DNA from: Brachionus koreanus
Lineage: Eukaryota > Rotifera > Eurotatoria > Ploima > Brachionidae
NCBI GenBank assembly: GCA_016987375.1
Contig: PJRA01000443.1
Location: 504,712 to 568,711, forward strand
Direction: 5' to 3'
Length of the DNA stretch: 64,000 nt
The notes beneath the pieces are model-generated. The model did no database searches and had not been told where the DNA came from. It saw only the letters and a program-made list of their open reading frames with translations. Each line of letters starts with the position of its first letter. Position 1 is the first letter of the stretch. Made by a program: the position numbers and the translations under genes. Below, piece after piece: positions 48,601-64,000 of this stretch.

Positions 48601-49303
48601 TGTTAAGCTCTTGATGATTGGCAACAATCATTTCGAGCAAGTATCCAGTGGTCACGTAAAAAATTCTCGTCAGATCACTAAACTTATTCTCAAGACTAAC
48701 TTTGTAGCCACACACTGAACCCCATTTCCAGCCTCTTTCGTCACACACTCGCTTTGATATGCTCTTGGCCGCAATACGTCTCGGCTGAGTGATCAAAATT
48801 TTACAAGCTCTCGAATTCTGTGCAGCATCATCTATTATAAACTGCGGAACTTGTGTTGTTTTTCCACAGCCTGTATTGCCTTGAATAATTATGATATTGT
48901 AATTTTGCAAGTTTTGTACAATTTCTTCTCGATGTTTGATTATAGGCAAGTTGGTGTTGTATTGATGGTTAAAAAAGTTAAGACTTGGATCATTATAGTC
49001 AATAATATCAGTTGAATCCGCAATTTGAGGTTCTAATTTTGTTGAATGTTGTTGAATTTTTTTATTTGCCATATGTTCAATATGGTCTTCGCGATACTGA
49101 TAAACATGCTCAAAATTTTCATCATATGTTCGACTGCGTTTATTGTACCGTTCATTTTCTTCATCCTCAAGACGTTTTACTTCAGGTTCGATTTTACACA
49201 CAAGACCAAATCCATTTGTCGCCGGAACAAGTCCGTCAAAATTTCTTTTTTGAGCAACACTGGCTTCAATTTTCAAGCTTAAATTATGCTTTTCACCATA
49301 CAT
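39658..49303 (-). CDS. TDRD9: TDRD9/Spindle-E, Tudor-domain DEAH helicase of the piRNA pathway
   Basis: Seven exons, all in phase: 49303-48338, 45778-43817, 43683-43594, 40942-40682, 40620-40081, 40024-39836 and 39786-39658. The total is 1378 residues (human TDRD9 1382). The protein works in germ-line nuage with PIWI proteins to silence transposons. Helicase motifs by residue: Walker A GNTGCGKT 142-149, DEIH 242-245, SAT 274-276, and motif VI QRRGRAGR 477-484. These are followed by the HA2-type region. The Tudor domain spans exons 2-3 (FWAHIDEENYRIHL, then GFYRARI and IYVDYGNSEEKDFSL near residues 977-992), with the aromatic-cage style YVDYGN. The rest matches the family C-terminus (PFALKIRSPIETRLY; ENDIEDEFEVDFYDRDIAL). 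Introns 1 (2559 bp) and 3 (2651 bp) are large and contain several TE fragments; the other introns are 56-244 bp. Confidence 0.93.
41461..42176. repeat. 716-bp foldback (MITE-like) element in TDRD9 intron 3
   Basis: About 80 bases from 41461 (GTTCGCGCAGGTCAAAACTA) recur in inverted orientation ending at 42176 (TTTTGACCTGCGCGAAC). The flanks show TTATGT on both sides, which could be a target duplication. There is no coding sequence. An internal stretch (TAGACAAAATTCTAAACAAAT) has a diverged match near 50022, hinting at a second, eroded copy around 49930-50290. Confidence 0.8.
43306..43518. repeat. short element in TDRD9 intron 3, second copy of the 28518 repeat
   Basis: Ends read CTAGAAAGCCCGAGC and CAGCCGGGCTTTCTACTGTTAG, matching the ends of 28518-28738 in the opposite orientation. 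Non-coding. Confidence 0.4.
45962..46134. repeat. TTAA-flanked inverted-repeat element interrupted by a gap, in TDRD9 intron 1
   Basis: The left end is TTAACACTCAAAAACCGG at 45962 and the right end is CCGGTTTTTGAGTGTTAA ending at 46134. The ends are reverse complements with TTAA at both edges. The centre is 60 N (45997-46056), probably an unassembled palindrome. The right half matches 33928-33999 and 51910-51990. Confidence 0.8.
45997..46056. other. assembly gap (60 N)
   Basis: Sixty unresolved bases in the middle of an inverted-repeat element. Confidence 0.99.
46492..47104 (+). mobile_element. non-LTR retrotransposon RT fragment (palm domain) in TDRD9 intron 1
   Basis: The plus strand (antisense to TDRD9) encodes VTSGVPKGSVLGPLLLLIFI, then KYADDTKVL (the catalytic YADD box), WCLDLNIEKCSVMHIG and LEKDLGVYF. 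These are RT blocks of jockey/CR1/L2-type LINEs. The frame ends at 47022; the sequence continues into an arm of an inverted repeat (46998-47104). Confidence 0.88.
47255..47485 (-). mobile_element. LINE RT thumb fragment, inverted relative to its neighbour
   Basis: The minus-strand frame encodes TRGNRILGMIDKSFKNINNL, then LVRMLYTALEGPHLEFALSL and EKIQRRAT, the segment that normally follows the palm. It is the natural continuation of the RT at 46492-47022 but on the other strand. Bases 47342-47452 are the inverted copy of 46998-47104, so the LINE was duplicated or broken with inversion. Confidence 0.85.
47835..48057 (+). mobile_element. internally deleted Tc1-like transposon
   Basis: The ends TCGGTTCAAAAGTTTAGAAAT (47835) and ATTTCTAAACTTTTGAACCGA (ending 48057) are inverted repeats. 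Between them a plus-strand scrap encodes KEWPQILTEYVHKLIESAPK then RVLV, two stops and KAKGEHFKY. This matches the typical Tc1 transposase C-terminus (E-W...SMP-R...KGG-TKY). The N-terminal and catalytic parts are deleted. A further copy of the end sequence lies at about 47626 in direct orientation. Confidence 0.8.
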
Positions 49304-50869
49304 TCCTCAACTCTTAAATTTGATTTTTTTCTAATACTTCATAAATTTTGTATTTATTTTTTATTTTCAGCATAATCAGGTTAACATATGAATGATGATA
49401 CAAAACCAAAATAAAGATAACTTTATAAAATTTATTTTTTTTTAAATTTTGTTTTTGAATATTTTTTAAATTCTAAGCTTTAACTAAAAAAGTAAATAAA
49501 ACAATTGAATTGTTTTTTTTTTATCGAAAAATTACAAATATAAAGAAAATAAAAAAGAAAATTTTATAATATAAAAATCTGCAAATTTGGCCAGTCTCCT
49601 CCTTTTCAAATGTACTTTTTTCAATACAAACTACTTCAACCCAGTCTGATACTCCAATTACAACACCAGTTAGCACAGTTGAGCCAGTTACTAGCACGAT
49701 TTTAGTTACACAATCGACTATTGACACTAATTAATCTGAAAAAAGAAGCCGATGTCATCCAAGAAAAGTGTTTCAGTTAAATAAGACATAAGACACAGAA
49801 TATGAGATGAGTTTTCATTCAAAAGTAACTATATCTAAATATATTTTTAAAGAGAGCACAATTCTCTATTAAATGATATATTTTTCAAGTATTTTAACTG
49901 GAATTAAGTTGCACTTTAAACCAAAAAAACACATTTTTTTGTGCTTTTTTCCAGTTTTTTTGATTCTCGTCTGAGGATTGACCCAAGACCCTAACTTTTT
50001 TATTTAAATTATAAAATTAGACAAAATTCTGAACAAATCTCAGGTTTCACTTAATTTATTTAAAGCTTAATTAATCAAAAAAAAAGTCAAAATATAGTTC
50101 AATTTCTAAAAAAAATTATTAAAATTTAATTTTCATCTTTTATATTTATTTTGTTGCAATATTCTATTTATATGATCTTAATTTAAAATTTATCAAGCAC
50201 ATTAAAATAAAGCTAATTCGATCAAAAATTTGGGAGTTTGAATCAAAAAAAACCTATTTACGCAGAGGTCAATCATGTTAACACTCCTGTAGCTTGCTCC
50301 TCAAAAATATAAAAATTGTTTCTAAAACAATTATTTTCTTCAATCACCCAAAAGATTTTTTTGACATTTTTCTTACGTCAGAAAAAAAATTGACGTTTTT
50401 CTGATGTAAGACTTTCTATGTATTTCTTTATTGCATCATCAATTTCTTGATTGTTTAGATAGAAACTTTTTCTGACAAACTCTTTAATAAAATGCCATAA
50501 ATCTCAACAAAAATTATTAAATAATTTATTAAAAGAATTATTTGAAAGTTTTTTAGCTTAAACAATTTGTTTTTTTTTATCAATATAAATAATTAATCAT
50601 TGATTCTTCTTTTAAAAAATATTTTTATAACGTAAATATTTTTTTTTAAATAAATTTTCCTTTTTATTTTCTATAATATGTAATTTTTTCGGTAAAAAAA
50701 CAATTCAATTGTCTTATTTACTTTTAAAGAAAATAAAAATCAAAAAATTAAATTAAAATTTGCTAACAGTTTCTGCTATTAGCTGATACCACCTAATATC
50801 ATTTCATATCAGATGAGGATCGTTACAAACTAGCACTGTATCTTTTAAATTTTCTATCTACTTGATTTT
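49304..50869. other. spacer upstream of TDRD9
   Basis: Contains the TDRD9 promoter by position. A balanced-composition patch at 49583-49733 encodes on the plus strand a Thr/Ser-rich stretch (TTSTQSDTPITTPVSTVEPV) to a stop. It could be an isolated mucin-like exon or chance. The segment 49930-50290 resembles the interior of the foldback element at 41461-42176. Confidence 0.35.
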
Positions 50870-51990
50870 TTAACACTCAAAAGGCGGAGGGGTCTTTTGA
50901 ACCCCTTTTGTTACTACTTTTCTTTGTTTTTTATACAATAAATTTAATTCTTTTATTTTGTTTCAATCACATCTAAAATCAAAAATTTTATTAAATTATT
51001 TAATTTTTATTACAAAATAATTTTATTTTCATTTAAAAAAGTAAAAAAAATAAAAACGAGTCAAATAAAATGGGACATCAAACAAAAACAAAAACTTTAA
51101 ATATAAATAAAATTTTTCTTAAGAGTTCAAAAAAAGTTCTGCAAAATTTTTCAGCTGAATTTTGTATCGGTAAAAACTCTCAAGAAGCTATTTTAATTTA
51201 AAATTTTTGTCTTTTTTGTTCCAAAATTCACAATTCACAAGAAAGCTATCATATGTTGCCGACTTGTCTTTCATTTTTTGACACATTTCGATGCTCAACG
51301 ACGCATTGAAATTTTTAGGAAACTATTTAAAAAATTCCCATAAAATAACTTTGTTCAGTTCTAGACCAATGGTTCATTAGACTAATCATTACTTGTAATA
51401 ATTACTTAATTGTAAGTGAACCTATTTTTGACATTATAGTAACGGAAATTAATTGTTGGGCCCATCTTAGCCAACTCTTAAGCCAAGCTATGCTAAACTT
51501 AACCAGCATCTTAGTCGGGAGTAAAAACAAGACGCTTTTAGATCTTTCCATTTCTAATTTTCGCTCAATAATTCATAAAGAATATTGAGCATAATTGTTC
51601 AATTTTTTAAAGACTAAATAACTATTTTTTTGACCCGCTTTTTTATTTTAAATAAATTATCAAAATATGAACAGTAAAAAAAATTACATTAAATAAATAC
51701 TATAATTAACAAATTTATCAGCCTCAAATTTTTATAAGATGACCATTATTGCTAAACTGATGTAAAAATTATAAAAATTAGTAAATATGTAATGTTCAAA
51801 TACATTAGATATTTAGTTTTCACTTTTTTCAATGAAAATAAAATAATTTTGTAATAAAAATTAAATAATTTAATAATATTTTTCATTTAAGATGTGATTG
51901 AAACAAAAAAAAAGAATTAAATTTATTGTAAAACAAATAAAGGAAGTAAAAAGAGGGACTCAAGAGACCCCTGCGGCTTTTGAGTGTTAA
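50870..51990. mobile_element. 1.1-kb TTAA-flanked element with about 180-bp inverted ends
   Basis: The left end begins TTAACACTCAAAAGGCGG (50870) and the right end finishes GCGGCTTTTGAGTGTTAA (51990). Inverted similarity extends about 180 bases inward on each side (50870-51050 and 51820-51990). TTAA at both edges is the target-site signature of piggyBac-type elements. No transposase is visible in the interior, so this is a non-autonomous member. Related ends occur at 33820-33999 and 45962-46134. Confidence 0.75.
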
Positions 51991-52019
51991 TAATAAGTTT
52001 GATTATTAAATTAATAATA

Positions 52020-52260
52020 ATTCATGCTAGCAGAAGTTAGAGAATAATAGTTGCGGTGTAGATGATCAACTCGATGCAATAGCCTTTGCACTGGAAAAGA
52101 AGATGAGCGCCTGCCCATTGTCCGCTAGGATAGAAAGGAACAATTATTGTCTCTAAACAAATAAAACATAGATATTTAAATAATTTATTAACCTAAGTGG
52201 AAATAAGAAATTAAACAAATATAAATATTTATATATATATATATGTGTGTGTACGAAATT
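52020..52260. other. orphan patch and TA/TG microsatellite
   Basis: At 52040-52150 a patch of balanced composition encodes on the plus strand VDDQLDAIAFALEKKMSACP before a stop; I do not recognise it. A (TA)n(TG)n run lies at about 52228-52253. Confidence 0.3.
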
Positions 52261-52321
52261 CATCGAAACAAATGACTATTACTTTTCTTTTAAATATATT
52301 CTCTTAAATGAAAATAAAATA

Positions 52322-56916
<4,595 letters not shown>

Positions 56917-57564
56917 CTAGAACTTAAGTGCATATACAAAAACAAATCGAATTATTTGCTAATTAATTTTATTTTATCCAAAATTGACTCAATTTCATCA
57001 TATAGTTGAATTTTTGTTCAAGTATTTTTTTCTTTTTTCTAAAATTCAAATTTTCTAATTTTTTTTTTGCTAAATGTGTAAACTTAAAAACGAACGAGCT
57101 ATATTTTATGCTTAGCTTGCCAGTTTTTTAGACTAAAAAAATTCTAGCCTCAAAAAATAATTGAAACCATGTCTTAGTATTTTCATTTTTTCTAATCAAA
57201 ATCATTGATACTTTTCAGACTATACAAACAAAAAAAAAGGAAAAAAAAAATTACTTAAATTTTAATTTAAATGTTTTCGCTTGGATTTAGAAAAAAAAAA
57301 GTAAACAAAAATAAATAAAAATTATTATAATTTTTTTCTATTATAAACTAAAAATAAATTTATAAAATTCTGCTCTCTTTAATAACCCAAAATATTAATA
57401 ATATACAAAAATTTTGCGTTAAAATAATACTGCACTAATAACGTTTTATCTAACCAAATAGATAAATTAAAACGCAAAAAAAGATGATATTTTGAAAAAA
57501 TTTTAATTTTTTTTGAACACAAGAATAATTAAAAAAAAAAGAAAGAGAGAGAGAGAGAAGCCAG
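56917..57564. promoter_or_regulatory. divergent intergenic region between ZAK and DENND6
   Basis: The two start codons face away from each other 648 bp apart, so both promoters lie here. No core element can be named in the A/T-rich background. A (GA)n run at 57541-57559 sits directly before the DENND6 ATG and may be 5' UTR. Confidence 0.5.
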
Positions 57565-60500
57565 ATGGCTGAGATTAGTAATTGTGCTTCATTGGAAGAT
57601 GTGCCGTCTTCGCTGCCGCAAAATTTAAGCCTCAGGCGAAAAACATCGGCCAAATTGGGCAAAAAAGAGTCGCAAATTTTGCCTTGGGACCGTTTTTCTC
57701 ATTGGGTTCATTCAATTTTGGTGGTCACGTTTGATATCGAAATGGGTCAGTCAATTGAGTCCATCTATCCGAACAATCATGTCAAACTGAGCCAGCAAGA
57801 CAAGACCAACATTTGCTATTTGTCCTTTCCTGATTCAAATTCAGGCTTACTAGGCGATTCAAGTTTTCATTTTAGGTTCAAATTGGACACTTCAAATAGC
57901 ACAAACAATTTTCACAATTTTCATCAATATCAAAATTTAAATCAAACAAGCAAATCTTTAGGTATTGACTATGAAATTTACAACAGCAAAACTTTATGTG
58001 GCTTGCAAGTGGAAAAAAATTTTATGTTCGGTTATGTTTTTTTTAGACAAGTCAAAGATAAAAGCCTAAAAAGAGGATACTTTCAAAAAGTTAAATTTTT
58101 TTATTTCAAAAAAATTTCATAAAATAACATTTTTCTTATTTTAATAGTCTGTTGTATTGTTGAGCAGATTTCCATTTGCATCCTTGTTCAACTATATACT
58201 TGGTTTAGTTGCTGTTGAGTATTTTTCAACAGGTGGAGAAGTCATTGAGACTGGTACTATTTTCAGCAATTATTGTGTTTAAAAATTATTTTAAATTAAG
58301 ATTTCAAGCTTGTCATAATATTGACCAGTGGCCTCTGTTGGTGCCTGGCGAGCTTCTTTCTCTACCTATATTGGGACACTATTTAGAAGTTAAATTTCCG
58401 ATTAGCATTGAAAAATATTCGCTTCCAGTCATCTACAAAAAAGACTTGGTAACAAATGCACAGCCATCAATTTTTATTTTTAAATACATTTTTTTTTCAT
58501 AGCCATCTGTTCCGATTACACTTCCACCAGTGCACGAAGTCAATTTATTCAAGTAATTACTTCATATGTGAATAATTTAATTTCTTGATCAAATATTTAT
58601 ATAGATGTCTAGAGCCTTTATTAATTAATATGCATTTGTTGTGGGAAATGGTACTTTTAAACGAAGTAATTTTTTTACAAATATATTTTTTATTTAAATA
58701 AAGAATTTTTTTTAAATTCTAAAGCCGATAGTGGTAATCGCAAATATTCCAAGTGTTTGCAGTGAACTTGTCCAAGCATTGGTGAGGTATTTTATTAAAA
58801 AATAAATCCTAGCAAGCTTTAAATGATTTTTTATTCAAGCACAATTTGGCCACTCAAGTACGCTTCGGATTACAGGCCTTTTTTCACTATTCATAACTCA
58901 GAATTCAATGAATATTCAAGCAAAAACAGCTCACCGTAACCTTATATTCTCACATAGTATTCTTACATGATTATTTCTATTCTAGTCCTGGTCTGATTAT
59001 CGGAGTGACAAATCCTTTTTTTACAAAGTGTCTAAAACATTGGCCAAATATCATCAAAATAGCAGATATTAACAAAAATGTTCAATTGGAGTCATTAGGT
59101 ATGTATTATTTTCTATTAATTAAATTGAATTATTATTTAATAGAGCGGGGTGAAGGGCAAGATGGCATCAAGACAAATAAATTGAAGAAAATAAATCCAA
59201 TTAAGTCAATGGAAACACAGCCAGGTAGCTAAAAATTTTAATTAAATTTAAAATAAAAAAAATTTAATTAAATTTCAATTTTATGATAAGAAAATCATAT
59301 TTAAAATACTTAAATTTATATATATTAAATAACTGATCTTTATCAAAATTTTTTTTTAAATTAATTTCTATTTCATTTTAATTTTATTTTTTTTAAACAA
59401 TAAATCTAAATTGAAATATATTTAAAGAACAATATCAAATAATTAAAAATTTTTATAACAAGACAAGAAAATAAACAGCATTTTACCTTTAAACACTCAT
59501 AAAAATGTAGTTTAAGTGATTTTTTAAAATTAAGCTAATTTTTGACAAGAATCATAGAATTCTTCTCGTCATTCCCTTTGTATCGTTCAATGCAATAAAT
59601 TTGACTTCAAAAAAAATTATTAAATTTCTATTCAGAATTTATGAAAATCATCGTTTAGTTTTTTAATGAATGAGCATGAAAAATTAATTCAAGTTTACAT
59701 TTCAAAGATATTTGATAAGATAAAGTAAAGAGTTTTTAAACTTTTTACTTTATCTTATTTTTAAACAAGAAATTAAAATCCAATTTAAAAATAAAGGCTT
59801 TTGCTGTAGACTTTTTAATCAAGGAATGAATGAATGAATGAATGAATGAAATATTATACTTTTGATGTACTAATCCAAATTAAGAGAGACTTTGATACAG
59901 AATATCTAATTTATTTATATACACATTATGTGTAAAGAAAAAACAAAAAGCAATTAATATTTTTCAAATAAGTTTTGATATAATCTTTTGGTATTCTTTT
60001 TTCTTTCATTCTAATTATGTGTTCAAGCCATCGCAATCTTTTGTTCTTACTTACTTTTGTTTATCATCGCAATCTTCGCATTTACTTAATGGCTCTGAAT
60101 TTGTTCTTTTGTAGAGTTCAGTCTTTGACAGTGTCTCAGGCCAGTGTATCCCCAGAATCCTTCGTAGCCTTCCAGTATGGAAGGTGTTCAGACTTCTTTT
60201 ATCAGATTCACACATTCCCCAACATTCACTTCCGTACATCAGTGTTGCTTTTACTACAGAATTGTACAGTTTGAGTTTTGTTTCCTTACGATAGCTGGTT
60301 GATTTCCATGCTGGTCGGAGTCTAGCAAAGGTAATCTTGGCTTTTTTCTTAATTTCTCTTTGTACTACCGTTGTTGTGCTAATAGTGCTTCCTAAGTATG
60401 TAAATTCGTTTACACACACGACTTGTGAACCATCAATGGTGACTGGGGTGTTCAATTTAGTATTTATGCACATAACTTTTGTTTTGGCCACATTTATTTC

Positions 60501-62109
60501 GAGTCCAGTTGGTTTAGTGATGTTCACCAAATCTTATGTTTTCATTTGCATATGTTCTTCTGTGCTATATATTAACACCAGATCATCCGCAAAGCTTCTA
60601 AGTCTTCAAGTTTGGTTGTTAAACCTCATTGTATACCCCTGGCATTTACAGTAGTTTTCTTCATTACATAATCAATCACTATTAGGAATAGTGACGGAGA
60701 GAGAACACACCCTTGCCTGACTGCTGTACTGACTTTGAAGCTCTCAGATTGCCCTTTTTCCAGAATCACATTACACTCGAATTTCTCATAGAAGAGTTTT
60801 ATCAAGTTAATTATTTTATGTGGTAAGCCGTATGATCTTAGTATGGCCTACAGGACTTCTCTGTGTATGCTGTCAAAGGCTATTTTTCAAGTCCTTATTT
60901 TAACATATAATATAACTTAAAGTTTTAAAATTGAAAAGATGCTAAAATAAAAAATATTTAAAAAATTTATTTAAAAAATGTTTGATTTTATGACTCAACA
61001 TAATAGAGTTGTCTAAGAATTATTAAAATGTTTGATTTTGGCAAATTTTGTGAAATTTTTAGCTTTTTTTATTTAAAAAAAAATATGTTTATATATTTAA
61101 AAATTGAAAATTTAAAATACGATCATTTTTAACTTCATCAAAAAATTTGAAAACAAAACCACAATTAAATCAATTAAAGCTTTAAAACTGAATTATTTTG
61201 CGAAAAATTTTACAATCATCATTCCAATTTTAATTATTTCTTCACTTAGACATTATAAATTTTACTATTAATTTTTAAAGTTTTAATTTTAAGATATTCT
61301 TACAAGTTTCAAGCCTTTTTTGAAAAAAGATAAATCAATTTTAAAAAATATCATAAATGTAAGTTAAAATTTGTTTAAAAAAAAATTTAATTCAATTTGA
61401 ATAGGGCTCGGAAAGCAACCGGCCATGTGAAGCTCAATCAGCTCTGCTTAGACGCTATTTCACTGGTCTAACACAAACTTTCATGATTCCTCTGGTAAAT
61501 TTTCTCACATTTTTATTTGAATAAATTCTCAAATTTTCATTAAGGAAAGATATTTTTCAAGTTTGATGCCTCTGCATCGAAATATTTATCCATTCAAAAG
61601 TCTGCCAAAATTGAAAGAATTCGATGCCAATGAGTTCCTGAAGAGTCTAAAGCAGAACGAGATAGCTCCGTCTCTTAAAGGCGATTTGCCGGGTCTTTAC
61701 AAAAAATTTTTCAATTCTCTTAATTTCAAAAATTGGCTCGAACAAAAAAAGATTGAAGCCGATAAAAAACTCGAGCTGCTTCAAATTCAACTTATAAGTG
61801 ATTATGTAATTTTTGTTTTTGTTTAATTGTTTAGCTTTAAATTTGTTTAACAAAATAAAAGGATGTAAATAATTGGATTAAAGGAAAACAAGAGATAGAA
61901 ATATTAGATCAGTATATGAACATAAAAAAGAAAATGGTAAGCAACAATTGTTTCTTAAAATTGAATTATATTCTAATTAATAGCTCTATAAGGATTTGAT
62001 TGAGACTAAGCGTGTTGAGGCAAGCGATCAAAATCGCGCACAACTCAAGTCAATATTAAACTCGTTTGTGTCTGCTCTGCCCGAAGACGTAAGGGCCATC
62101 TTAAAATAG
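57565..62109 (+). CDS. DENND6: DENND6 (FAM116) DENN-domain Rab GEF, one exon not found
   Basis: Exons: 57565-58089, 58148-58253, 58309-58448, 58503-58552, 58605-58665, 58725-58786, 58840-58935, 58986-59098, 59144-59224, 61405-61494, 61545-61805, 61862-61936 and 61984-62109. DENND6 proteins act as Rab14 exchange factors in endocytic recycling. Blocks: [117 protein letters not shown], and [14 protein letters not shown] at the end. Phases agree throughout, except between 59224 (phase 1) and 61405 (phase 0). There about 20 residues expected from the family are missing, and a LINE fragment occupies the 2.2 kb gap. Either a small exon was missed or the gene is damaged. Confidence 0.92.
59823..59850. 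repeat. (GAAT)n microsatellite
   Basis: A short tandem run of the tetranucleotide GAAT inside the large DENND6 intron. Confidence 0.85.
60051..60890 (-). mobile_element. non-LTR retrotransposon RT fragment in DENND6 intron
   Basis: On the minus strand the RT palm is readable with frame breaks. The blocks are [39 protein letters not shown] and (A)[13 protein letters not shown] longer open part (60530-60051) has [42 protein letters not shown] and [13 protein letters not shown]. The FTYLGS and YGSECW blocks mark an RTE-like or related LINE clade, different from the elements in TDRD9 and NSUN2. Frameshifts near 60540 and 60590 show it is inactive. Confidence 0.85.
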
Positions 62110-64000
62110 ACTTTTTTTCTCATTCTATATTAATTATGATTATTTTATCTAAAAAAAATTGTTTTGTATCTATCTGTATCATTGAATCGATTTTCATTTC
62201 TATTCAATTTTTTTTCTCATCGGTCAACTTAAAAATAAATATTTTATTTACAAAAATTTTTCTCAATATTTTTCAGATAGGCTATAAAATAAATAAGAGT
62301 TATTAATTTTAATTTATTTTAGAAAGAAAAAAACCGATTTTTATAAATTTAATTTTTGCCTAACAACTGGTTTTTTTTTTTGTTAAATCAAAAAATGATC
62401 TCATTTCAAAAGAAAAATAAACAATTTTAGGTTTCGCTAATAAATTAAAATTTTAATTAATTTTTTATGAAAAAAAATTGAAATTTTTCACATTTGTTTT
62501 TTTTTTTTTAAAAGCTCAAAAAGTTCAAATAATTTTTTTTATCCAAATTTAAATAATATGATCTGCAAAATAAAAGAATTGAATTAGGAATGAACGTTTT
62601 GATGAAAAGATCTTTCTTTTTAATATCTTTCGGTAAATCAACTCAAAATATCTAGTTTGGTTTAATCAGTTTGACTGATAAAACTAAAATAATCTTATTA
62701 AATAATGATAGAGCAAGACAAATTATTCGTGAATAGAAAAGATTTGTGGGATTTTCAAACAAATCTCTTATTTATCTAAAGAGTTTATGCTATGAAAGGA
62801 AAAAAAAAGCTCAGCTTTTAAGGTTAAAAATTTAGAGAATTTTAGTTAGATTTGAAGCTTTAATGCAAAGTTAAATTTTTATTTCCCATTTAATAACACT
62901 TCATTGCTCTGAACCAAATTATTCAATCTTAAACAAAAAAAAAAAGCAGTTGTTTTTATCAAATATAAAAACTTGGATCAAATTAACTTTTTTTTTTTCT
63001 TTTTTAATTCATTTATTCATCATTATTCAACAAGAAATTTAATCATTCGTTTTAAAAGAACTGTTATTTATTCAAATAAAGTATATAGCTTTTGCATTGC
63101 TTGTTAAATCAAGAATTTTATTTTTTTCTTAAAATAAATTGTTTCATTTCCAGATCAATTTATTAATTAACATGCCTACTAAAGATAAACACTTTGTTTT
63201 AGATTTAAGATTTTTCAGTAAATTTTCTTTTGAGCAAAAAAAATTTTTTTCTTTTTAGTTAGCTTTGGAATTAGTTTTAAATGTGTTGGCAAAAAAGATA
63301 AACGTCATGGCCATGTTTGCTTGCTTTCAAATTTTCAATCATTTAAATCAAAAATAAATTTAATTTTAGAAAAATGAGAATTTGTTTTTTTTTCATATTA
63401 AAATAGATAGCTAAGAAAATTTTCGATTTTGAGAAATTTTCTTTATTAGTTTTTGTTTTGTTTCGTTTGAAACAAATATCTTTTATTTGCGATGCATTTA
63501 TTTCAAATCAAATGCAAGAAAAAATGAAGAGTATAAGTTAGACTGAAGCTAATTTTTTTTTAATTTTTATTTGTTTTATTCAATATTTTCAAATTATCAT
63601 AATAAAATAAATTTTATCAAAAAATAAGGAACAAAATTTTATTTCAAATTTTGGAAACTATTATCTAATAAATCAACGATGGGCTTCTAAAACAGGGTTT
63701 ATTTAATTTGTTGTTGGTAACAAAATAATTATTTAAAAAATAAAGCGCTGTATTAACCACCCACCCACCCACATCTGAACTAAGTTTAAAAAGCTACCCG
63801 AATATCTAAAATTTACCTTTCACACTTTTTTTTGCTTAAAAAGATTATTTTTTACTTAAATTTTTCTTTTAACATTTAGCAAAAGCTGTTTTAGTGTTGA
63901 GTAGTATTTTTAGATATTTAATTTTATTGCCATATAATTTTGTTACTTGAATATATTACCTGGTTTTATTATTTCGCTAAGTAAAACATGCTTTTCTATA
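62110..64000. other. A/T-rich region after DENND6, nothing recognised
   Basis: No frames, RNA genes or transposon ends identified. A short (CCCA)n-like run occurs near 63757-63772. Confidence 0.55.

Noticed and set aside
58209..58502. 97-codon continuous frame in DENND6 suggesting no intron at 58254-58308
   Set aside because: It is out of frame with exon 2; splicing 58253 to 58309 gives an exact family match ([11 protein letters not shown]) with a normal 55-nt intron.
59635..59692. Possible missing DENND6 exon (tail reads MNEHEKLIQ before gtttac)
   Set aside because: The frame needed contains a stop and the exon length does not repair the phase mismatch.
63750..63775. CCCA repeats near the window end as a possible telomere-like motif
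   Set aside because: Only a few units and surrounded by ordinary A/T-rich DNA.

Overview
The window reads as nuclear DNA of a small-genome animal. It is very A+T-rich in introns and intergenic DNA, with somewhat richer coding exons. Genes are split by introns of about 50 nt up to 2.7 kb, and transposon fragments lie in introns and spacers. The gene set is metazoan: a SNAP-25-type SNARE, a rhodopsin-type GPCR, the piRNA helicase TDRD9, a SAM-domain MAP3K20/ZAK kinase and a DENND6 protein. An invertebrate such as a rotifer or another spiralian is my guess from compactness and base composition; nothing here proves it. All exon models were built by eye from reading frame, GT-AG signals and remembered family sequence.

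Layout. 1-2086: repeat debris (a broken ORF, a LINE fragment, a short inverted repeat). 2087-3487 (+): VARP/ANKRD27-like VPS9-domain protein without ankyrin repeats. 3488-5548: spacer with a dead Tc1/mariner relic. 5549-10086 (-): NSUN2 in two exons around a 2.3 kb intron full of TE hairpins. 11265-13666 and 13879-16395 (-): two tandem UPF0598 (C8orf82) paralogues. 16478-18438 (-): degenerate mitochondrial seryl-tRNA synthetase-like protein. 20263-21157 (-): SNAP-25/23 family SNARE lacking its 5' exon. 21158-25711: spacer with transposase relics and an assembly gap. 25712-27061 (+) Pelota and 27262-29137 (+) PDCD5, head to tail. 29138-31490: spacer with a possible small membrane-protein gene. 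31491-32978 (-): intronless GPCR. 32979-39657: gene-poor. 39658-49303 (-): TDRD9 in seven exons, 1378 residues, with introns loaded with TEs. 49304-52321: spacer holding a 1.1 kb TTAA-flanked inverted-repeat element. 52322-56916 (-): MAP3K20/ZAK in twelve exons. 57565-62109 (+): DENND6, divergent from ZAK. 62110-64000: nothing recognised.

Several genes serve RNA or translation (NSUN2 tRNA m5C, SerRS-like, Pelota ribosome rescue, ZAK ribosome-stress kinase, TDRD9 piRNA silencing). They lie on both strands with ordinary spacers, so I see neighbours rather than a designed cluster. The oddest features are the dead-looking SerRS paralogue, the truncated VARP, the tandem UPF0598 pair, the near absence of CAG 3' splice sites, and palindromic TEs inside introns of a TE-silencing gene.
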